From: JACRIM01 sp964605185
GTDB lineage: Bacteria; Planctomycetota; Phycisphaerae; UBA1845; UTPLA1
DNA length: 64,000 bases
NCBI GenBank assembly: GCA_964605185.1
Contig: CAZSBF010000002.1
Location: forward strand, 1 to 64,000
Direction: 5' to 3'
The notes under the pieces are model-generated. The model saw only the letters and a program-made list of their open reading frames with translations, ran no database searches and was not told where the DNA came from. Shown in pieces: positions 58,191 through 64,000 of the stretch. The translations under genes were made by a program, and so were the position numbers. Position 1 is the stretch's first letter; every line of letters starts with the position of its first letter.

Positions 58191-60818
58191 ATGCGTTCGT
58201 CGTGCCTACCCCTTTTGCGTCGCGTCGCCCTCGTGGCATTTGTTGCACTCGCCGGCTGCGGCCCGGCGCCGGCCGTCGCGATGGAGCGGGTCGACAAGCG
58301 ACCTCACTCTTCCGAGGAATCGCTCTTTAACGCGAAGGAGTATCTCGGCCACATCGCCACGCTCGCCGACGACAAGTTCGAAGGGCGCGGCACCGGGCAG
58401 GAAGGCATCGACAAGGCTGCCGAGTACATCGCAGATCATTTCAAGAAACTGGGCGTCAAGCCTGCCGGCGACAATGGGACCTATTTCCAAAACTTCACGC
58501 TCAAGCTGAAGAACAAGATCGGCGAAGGCACGCGGCTGGCCATCGGCACGGATGACGCCGTCTCGCGCAAGAAGGCCAAGCTGGGCAAGGATTACACTCC
58601 ATTTCCATTCTCGGGGAAGGGCGACTTCAAGGGCGAGGTCGTGTTCGTCGGCTATGGACTCGCGGATGATGACTATGACGACTACAAAGCTATGGACGTC
58701 GCCGGCAAGGTCGTGCTAATGCTGCGACGCGCGCCGAAATTCAAAGAAGGCGATTTCATGTCGTCCTCCTTCCGCGCCAAGGCCTCCAAGGCCAACTCGC
58801 GCGATGCCGCCGCGATCCTCATTGTGAACCCTTCTTTTGACGAGGATGGCGACAAGCTCTACGAATTCGGTAACGAGCAAATGGGCGGCATGATGTCGAT
58901 GGGCCGCGCGGGGTACGGCGTTCCGATGATGCAGGTGCGCCGCGCTGTCGCCGATCGCATGCTCAAGGCGGGCGGGCTCGACAGTCTCGATGAGTTGGAA
59001 AAGAGAATTGAGAACTCGAAGAAGCCCTGTTCCGCCGAGTTGAAGGGGGTCAGCGTGAAGGGCCGCATCGAGATCGAGCCGATTGAGACGCCGGTTCGCA
59101 ACATCGTGGCCATGATCCCCGGCACCGGCCCGCAGAAGGACGAGATCATTATCCTAGGCGGCCACTACGACCACCTCGGTATTCGTCACAAGGGTGAGAA
59201 AGAGTTTGATGCGACCAAGGACATCAGCAACGGCGCGGACGATAATGCCAGCGGGACCGCCCTGGTCATGAACATGGCCAAGGTTTACACCCAGGGCCGA
59301 AAGCCGAACCGGTCCATCCTGCTCATGCTCTATACGGGAGAAGAGCTTGGCCTGCTCGGATCGGCCCACTTTGCAAACGAACCCACGATCGATCTCGACA
59401 AGGCCATCGCCATGCTCAACTTCGACATGGTCGGCCGACTCAAGGATGACAAACTCGAAGTCGGCGGCATGAAGACCGGCGGCTTTGAGGAGATGGTCAT
59501 GCAGCTTGCCGAGCCGTACAACCTGAAGATCAAGAACGGTGGCGGCGGTCGCGGACCTTCCGACCACACCAGCTTCTACAACAAGAACATCCCAGTGCTC
59601 TTTTTCTTCACCGGCATTCACAAGCAATATCACCAGCCGACCGACGATACGCCGCTCATCAACACTGACGGTGCAATTCGCATTGCCAAATACGCCACCG
59701 ACATCATTGATGAAATCGATGCCAAGGCTGAGCGACCCGTGTTCGCGAAGGACAACACCCGCGCGTCCATCGCCCGGCAGGAGAATGGAGATGAAAAAGG
59801 CGATGCGGTTGCCGCAGCTCAACCACGCCGCGGCGAAGGGCGCGGCCCCGGCCAGGGTCGCGGACAGGGCAATCGCCCGCGCATGGGTTTCCGCCCTGAT
59901 ATGAACGCCGACGCCGAAGGAATTGTGGTCGGCGAGGTCATGGAAGGCGGCGCCGCCGAAAAAGCGGGCATCAAGGAAGGCGACTGCATCAAGGAGATCA
60001 ACGGGAAGAAGGTCAAGGCCGCGATCGACATGTTTGAGGTCATGCAGACCCTCAAGTGGGGCGACACCGCGAAGGTGGCGCTTGAGCGTGGCGGCAAGAA
60101 AATGAAGTTTGAGATGAAGTTTGAACGCCCCGCCGAGGATCAGGTCGCTCGCGCCGATGGTGCTGCTCGTGGCGAAGGTGCCTCGCGCGGCGGGGACAAT
60201 CGTCCCGCACGCACCGAAGTTCGCAATAGCGACGATGCATCCGACGTGAAGCAGGTGCTCTCCATGCTGAAGAACCTGATCGATCTCAAGGACGGCTCTT
60301 CAGAAATCTCCATCAAGGTCGATTCCAGCAAGAAGGATGTGTTTGAAGTCACTCTTCGCTTCAAGAAACAGTCGGATTCGAAGGCCGACGCCCCGGCTCC
60401 GCGTGAACAACGGCAGGAGCGTCGCAACCGCCGCGACGATCGCAGCGCCGACGCCGCACCGCGACCGCGTCCCGCGCCGAAGGATGACGATCCGCACGGC
60501 GGTGCAACTGACGACACGCAGGCCGCTGAGATGCCCCCGGTTCGCCTCGGGATCATGCCGACTTATGGCGACAGCGAAGGCGAAGGCTACGAAATCTCCG
60601 GCGTCGTTGAGGGCGGCCCCGCGGCGCGCGCCGGCATCAAGGACAACGACCGCATCTACAAGATCGGCGACAAGAAGATCACCAACGTATATGAATACAT
60701 GGACGCCCTTCGCCAGTACAAGGCCGGCGATGAGGTCCCCGTCACCATCCTTCGCGACGGCAAGAAAATCAACGTCAAGGTGAAGAGCGCGCCCCAGCAA
60801 CGCAAAGAAGCGGCATAG
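58191..60818 (+). CDS. Exported M28 metallopeptidase with two PDZ domains
   Basis: This 875-aa protein has a lipoprotein-type signal (VALVAFVALAGCGP). The M28 domain binds two zincs through His325/Asp327 (GGHYDHLG), Asp351 (GADDNASG), Glu384/385 (GEELGLLGS), Asp412 (FDMVGR) and His481 (HQPTDD). A PA-like insert lies at about 130-290. PDZ1 is at about 560-645 (MEGGAAEKAGIKEGD) and PDZ2 at about 780-870 (VEGGPAARAGIKDND), joined by an Arg/Asp-rich linker. It should cleave N-terminal residues of peptides at the cell surface. I chose the ATG at 58191 because GCAGGAG lies before it; a TTG five codons earlier lies within that site. Confidence 0.93.
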   Translation: MRSSCLPLLRRVALVAFVALAGCGPAPAVAMERVDKRPHSSEESLFNAKEYLGHIATLADDKFEGRGTGQEGIDKAAEYIADHFKKLGVKPAGDNGTYFQNFTLKLKNKIGEGTRLAIGTDDAVSRKKAKLGKDYTPFPFSGKGDFKGEVVFVGYGLADDDYDDYKAMDVAGKVVLMLRRAPKFKEGDFMSSSFRAKASKANSRDAAAILIVNPSFDEDGDKLYEFGNEQMGGMMSMGRAGYGVPMMQVRRAVADRMLKAGGLDSLDELEKRIENSKKPCSAELKGVSVKGRIEIEPIETPVRNIVAMIPGTGPQKDEIIILGGHYDHLGIRHKGEKEFDATKDISNGADDNASGTALVMNMAKVYTQGRKPNRSILLMLYTGEELGLLGSAHFANEPTIDLDKAIAMLNFDMVGRLKDDKLEVGGMKTGGFEEMVMQLAEPYNLKIKNGGGGRGPSDHTSFYNKNIPVLFFFTGIHKQYHQPTDDTPLINTDGAIRIAKYATDIIDEIDAKAERPVFAKDNTRASIARQENGDEKGDAVAAAQPRRGEGRGPGQGRGQGNRPRMGFRPDMNADAEGIVVGEVMEGGAAEKAGIKEGDCIKEINGKKVKAAIDMFEVMQTLKWGDTAKVALERGGKKMKFEMKFERPAEDQVARADGAARGEGASRGGDNRPARTEVRNSDDASDVKQVLSMLKNLIDLKDGSSEISIKVDSSKKDVFEVTLRFKKQSDSKADAPAPREQRQERRNRRDDRSADAAPRPRPAPKDDDPHGGATDDTQAAEMPPVRLGIMPTYGDSEGEGYEISGVVEGGPAARAGIKDNDRIYKIGDKKITNVYEYMDALRQYKAGDEVPVTILRDGKKINVKVKSAPQQRKEAA

Positions 60819-60857
60819 CGTTAGAACCGCCGAGCGGAACCGGCCGCAGCAAACTCC

Positions 60858-61709
60858 ATGCCATCCACCCCAACTGAAATCCGCGCCCGCATTCTCAATG
60901 AATGGACCGCCGCCGCGCAGGGCTGGCGCACCTGGGAACCGCACATCATCGCCTTCACGTGGCCGATGACTCAGGCCATCGTCACCGGTCTACACCTTCG
61001 CGAAGGCCAGCGCGTTCTCGACGTCGGCTGCGGCATCGGGGACCCGACCATCGGGCTGGCTCTTGCCGTCGGCAGCACCGGACGAGTTGTCGCCACTGAT
61101 CCGACCGAGGAGATGATCGCTGCGGCAACGTCCCGCGCGGCGTCGTTCCAGCTCAGCAACATCGACTTTCACGTGACACCGATCGAAGACGCCGACTTTT
61201 CCAATGCCTCCTTCGACGCGGTGGCCGGGCGATGGTCGTTCATTTTTTGTGTCGACATTGCATCTCAGCTGGCCCGCGCCCATCGCTGGCTTAGGCCCGG
61301 CGGGCGAATCGCCATTGCCACGTGGACGCCGCAGGAACACAGCCCCGGCTTTGAGGCGATCAATTCGGCGCTGAACCGCGTCACTGATCTGCCGCCGCTT
61401 TCATCATCCAAACCCGGCCGGCTGCAACTGGCCGACCCCGGCCAACTCGACGCCGCGCTCACCCGCGCCGGCTTTTGCAATGTGAAGGTCGCACCCGTGC
61501 CGCTTTCGGTCGTGGTGGCAGATGGCGATCAATTCTGGCGCATGATGACGGAAATGGGTGGAAGTCTGCATGCAGTGGTGACCGGCCTGACACCCGCACA
61601 GCGCGAGCAAGTCCGAGCGGAAACAATCGCCGCGGTCAACCGTTATCGTGACGGCGGCATCCTTCGCATCCCCGCGCTGGCACAGGTTGGAATTGGAATT
61701 AAATCGTAG
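60858..61709 (+). CDS. Class I SAM-dependent methyltransferase
   Basis: This 283-aa protein has the Rossmann methyltransferase motifs GQRVLDVGCGIGDPTIGLA (motif I), GRVVATDPTEEM (motif II), and a post-motif LRPGGRIAIATW. The overall pattern resembles UbiE/COQ5-like and small-molecule methyltransferases. The substrate is unknown. It follows the M28 peptidase gene after 39 bases with no terminator seen, and converges with the glycosyltransferase gene. Confidence 0.87.
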   Translation: MPSTPTEIRARILNEWTAAAQGWRTWEPHIIAFTWPMTQAIVTGLHLREGQRVLDVGCGIGDPTIGLALAVGSTGRVVATDPTEEMIAAATSRAASFQLSNIDFHVTPIEDADFSNASFDAVAGRWSFIFCVDIASQLARAHRWLRPGGRIAIATWTPQEHSPGFEAINSALNRVTDLPPLSSSKPGRLQLADPGQLDAALTRAGFCNVKVAPVPLSVVVADGDQFWRMMTEMGGSLHAVVTGLTPAQREQVRAETIAAVNRYRDGGILRIPALAQVGIGIKS

Positions 61710-61739
61710 GGTCCGCTGTGCGGACCATTGCATACGACT

Positions 61740-63005
61740 TCACGACGCCTGCGAGTTCTTCCCCAGTCGCGCGAGAATCCGCGTTTCATCCGGCGATACC
61801 AGCTCGTACACCGTGTTTCGCCAGACGAAGCGCCGGCTGGTCATCGAGGAAACCAGCAGCCCCAGGTGCAGCATTCCCGACAGATTCACGCCGCCTACAT
61901 CCCAGACAAAATCACGCCATGTCACATCCGGCGGCTTCAAGACGAGCCGAATCGCCAACTGCCGCAAGAGCGCGTTCAGGCACGAAATGCCCATTACCAA
62001 AATCCATCCCGCGAGCCCATACCACATCGCCGTCGGCGCGACGATCCACCCGAACAACCCCGCAAAGAACAGCAACGCCACCGCCGTGCCGCCGATGACG
62101 AAGTTCATGCACAGGATGAATGCAAACCGCCAGAGCGTCGGACCGCAGACGCGGGTGATGACCAGTTGCCGCCGGGCGAACGTCCAAAACGGCGCGAAAG
62201 TTGTGCTTTCGTGGCTGGGGATGAGGGCTTGCGGAACGAAGCGAATGGTCATGCCCGATTCGTGCATGGCACGCGTGACCTGATAGTCATCCGACAGCGC
62301 GTTCTGCCACTTCCCGGCAATATTAACGCGCTCGAATGTCTCCCGCCGAATCGCCGTCGAGCCGCCCCAAACGAAACTCATGTTTTCATCGGTGATGAGT
62401 GTCAACGAACCTGCATTCCAGCAGGAGCGAATACCATTCGCCCACCCGCCGGCCGCGCTATACCACCGGAAGCCCGTCGCGGCCCCCACCTTTTGATCGC
62501 GCAGCGGCGCAACCAGATATCCCAGCCAGTCCTTATGCGGAATCGCGTCGGAGTCGAGGAAGACGAAGACTTCGCGGTCCGGCGACACCGTTGCCACCGC
62601 CGCGAGCAAATTGTGAATCTTCTGCCCGCACCGCTCGGCCAACCCTGCGACCACCATCCGACGCGGGCGAACCCAATTCTTCGTCCATTCCTCCACCGCC
62701 GCATAGGCCGGGTCGCTCTTGGATTCGAGCGTGAAGATCACTTCGTAGTCTTCAAAGTTCTGCTGCGAAAGGGACTCCACCGTCTTGTGCAGCTTTTCAT
62801 CCACGCCGCAGCACGGCAGGATCACCGTCGCCCGCGGTTGATAGCGGAATCGGCCGGTCGCGTCGCGCACCTGATCGGCCTCGCGGACCGTTCGTCGCAC
62901 ATACTGAAGGAAACGCACTCCCCCGCGCAGAAGAAACATACCCTGCAAGACCGTCAGCCCCCAGAGGAATGCGATGAAGTAATAAACCGCGACGGGTAAT
63001 TCCAT
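61740..63005 (-). CDS. Family 2 glycosyltransferase, membrane-bound
   Basis: This 421-aa protein has an N-terminal helix (VAVYYFIAFLWGLTVLQGMFLL) and a GT-A domain with ATVILPCCGVDEKLHKTVESL, FLDSDAIPHKDWL (the DxD equivalent), GGSTAIRRETFE and a C-terminal LSDDYQVTRAM with the QxxRW-type region RRQLVITRVCG. Three helices follow. The layout resembles ceramide glucosyltransferase-like (HpnI-type) GT2 enzymes. The acceptor is unknown, perhaps a lipid. I chose the ATG at 63005; an upstream TTG at 63053 lacks a ribosome binding site. Confidence 0.88.
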   Translation of the reverse strand: MELPVAVYYFIAFLWGLTVLQGMFLLRGGVRFLQYVRRTVREADQVRDATGRFRYQPRATVILPCCGVDEKLHKTVESLSQQNFEDYEVIFTLESKSDPAYAAVEEWTKNWVRPRRMVVAGLAERCGQKIHNLLAAVATVSPDREVFVFLDSDAIPHKDWLGYLVAPLRDQKVGAATGFRWYSAAGGWANGIRSCWNAGSLTLITDENMSFVWGGSTAIRRETFERVNIAGKWQNALSDDYQVTRAMHESGMTIRFVPQALIPSHESTTFAPFWTFARRQLVITRVCGPTLWRFAFILCMNFVIGGTAVALLFFAGLFGWIVAPTAMWYGLAGWILVMGISCLNALLRQLAIRLVLKPPDVTWRDFVWDVGGVNLSGMLHLGLLVSSMTSRRFVWRNTVYELVSPDETRILARLGKNSQAS

Positions 63006-63119
63006 GTTGATCGGCACGCACGTGATAATAGGGCGCTGCCCATTCCCCAGCAATCATCGCACTAATGCCGAAGGCGAATGTCGACTGTAGAATCCGGCAA
63101 ACCCTTTTGGAGCTGGTTC

Positions 63120-64000
63120 ATGAAAAAACGTGTCATCGTTCTCGGTGCCGGGCTCGTCGGCGCCACCATGGCCCGCGACCTCGCCGCCGATGAATCGCTG
63201 GATGTCACCGTCGCCGATGTGAGCGAACGAAATCTCGCCCGACTCTCGGCCGCCGCAAACCTCACACGCACGCAGGCCGACCTCGGCTCGGCGGACGCCG
63301 TGCGCAAGCTCATCGCTCCGTTCGATCTCGTCGTGGGAGCCATGCCATCCATGCTCGGCTTCATGGTCCTGCGAACCGTCATCGAATCGGGTAAGCCTTT
63401 CTCTGACATATCCTTCATGGCTGAGGACGCGATCGAACTCGACGCGCTGGCCAAGAAGCACAACGTCACGGCCGTTGTCGATTGTGGCGTTGCCCCGGGT
63501 TTGGCGAATCTGATCATCGGGGACTGCGCCCGGCGGCTCGACGCCACCGAGAACGTCACCTTCTATGTCGGCGGGTTGCCGAAGAACCCGACGTGGCCGT
63601 TTCAGTACAAGGCGCCGTTTGCGCCGTCGGACGTGCTGGAGGAATACACGCGCCCCGCGCGGCTGAAGGAAAACGGACAGGTCGTGGCCAAGCCGGCGCT
63701 TTCCGAGCCGGAGATTCTCGAGTTCCCCAAGGCGGGGAAACTCGAAGCCTTCAACACGGACGGTCTGCGCAGTCTGCTCAAGACCATCGACGCGCCCAAT
63801 ATGAAGGAAAAGACGCTGCGCTATCCGGGGCACATCGAACTCATGCGCGTCTTCCGTGAGACGGGCCTCTTCGGAAAGAATGAGATCGAGGTTCGCGGGC
63901 AAAAGGTCCGTCCGCTGGATGTCACCTCGAAACTCATGTTTCCGATGTGGGAGTTGCAGCCAAACGAACCGGAGTTCACCGTCATGCGCGTGATCGTCGA
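63120..64000 (+). CDS. Saccharopine dehydrogenase-like protein (partial)
   Basis: The visible 293 residues start MKKRVIVLGAGLVGATMARD, an NAD(P)-binding fold with GxGxVG. AVVDCGVAPGLANLIIGDC and YVGGLPKNPTWPFQYK follow, which fit the saccharopine dehydrogenase/homospermidine-synthase-like family. The gene runs off the window's right edge. GGAG precedes the ATG. The family also includes carboxynorspermidine and lysine-pathway enzymes, so the substrate is not fixed by this sequence. Confidence 0.88.
   Translation, partial: MKKRVIVLGAGLVGATMARDLAADESLDVTVADVSERNLARLSAAANLTRTQADLGSADAVRKLIAPFDLVVGAMPSMLGFMVLRTVIESGKPFSDISFMAEDAIELDALAKKHNVTAVVDCGVAPGLANLIIGDCARRLDATENVTFYVGGLPKNPTWPFQYKAPFAPSDVLEEYTRPARLKENGQVVAKPALSEPEILEFPKAGKLEAFNTDGLRSLLKTIDAPNMKEKTLRYPGHIELMRVFRETGLFGKNEIEVRGQKVRPLDVTSKLMFPMWELQPNEPEFTVMRVIV

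Noticed and set aside
1..64000. CRISPR array, rRNA operon, prophage or integrase
   Set aside because: No regularly spaced repeats, no rRNA sequence and no phage or integrase genes were seen; only one tRNA was found.

Overview
The window looks like a GC-rich chromosomal stretch from a Planctomycetota bacterium, probably a metagenome-assembled or draft genome because it carries two 10-N scaffold gaps. The assignment is an inference from gene content. It rests on a secreted arylsulfatase, DUF1571 and DUF6263 proteins, a very short histone H1-like protein, dockerin-tailed exported proteins, an isolated rpmH, many predicted lipoproteins, and an EF-G whose G1 region (AHIDSGKTTLTERILFY) is of the mitochondrial/spd type. 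No phylogeny was run. Genes are tightly packed on both strands and housekeeping functions are scattered.

Layout. 1-780 is non-coding with repeats. 781-4927 holds tRNA-Val, the YedK/HMCES protein, a zinc-finger protein, a solo DNA methyltransferase, nadC and birA. 4976-9702 (minus) has an orphan Clp N-domain protein, EF-G and a DUF2252 protein. 9950-16336 (minus) has a translationally coupled set DUF3604 - PpiC isomerase - HupE-like protein, preceded by a lipoprotein/membrane-protein pair. 16677-20262 is a sulfatase locus: arylsulfatase, a HAD phosphatase fused to a 2H phosphoesterase-like domain, and the remains of an outer-membrane transporter. 20686-29895 has DUF1571, nadD, a BFD ferredoxin, a lipoprotein methyltransferase, DUF6263, TPR, DUF2339 and a GGQ release-factor-like protein. 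29944-38791 is the most unusual part (below). 38823-50527 has GAF, a second EF-G, methyltransferase, pyrD, mnmA, a PIG-L deacetylase, rpmH, H1-like, FabZ, aldo/keto reductase, DUF1697 and fructose-6-phosphate aldolase. 50528-53683 is a repeat-bearing, AT-richer patch with two unknown genes. 53684-64000 has glutamate dehydrogenase, a 2Fe-2S ferredoxin, EtfB, a B12-binding/MeaB fusion, an M28 peptidase with two PDZ domains, a methyltransferase, a GT2 glycosyltransferase and a partial saccharopine dehydrogenase-like gene.

The candidate new system is at 29944-38791. It is a tandemly duplicated cassette encoding two exported proteins that carry the motif set of animal-type protein arginine deiminases (PADs): WAQD, PRYASRR, FQGGN, HID and a C-terminal GAVRC. 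Each is followed by an exported protein of a shared unknown family (SSCNxGN, NNHPVIG, WLKHGF, GCSDPY) that ends in a nearly identical dockerin-like calcium-binding tail. In copy A the N-terminal domain is on a separate small membrane protein whose stop overlaps the deiminase start. In copy B the same domain is fused to the deiminase. Both cassettes share a promoter layout in which the -10 lies 7-8 nt before the ATG (predicted leaderless mRNAs). All four promoters read here have an 18-bp spacer. Both dockerin genes end in a rho-independent terminator preceded by the same GAGGGTGGATGG sequence. The simplest reading is an export pathway that citrullinates surface proteins, with the dockerin proteins as candidate substrates or scaffolds; that function is a hypothesis.
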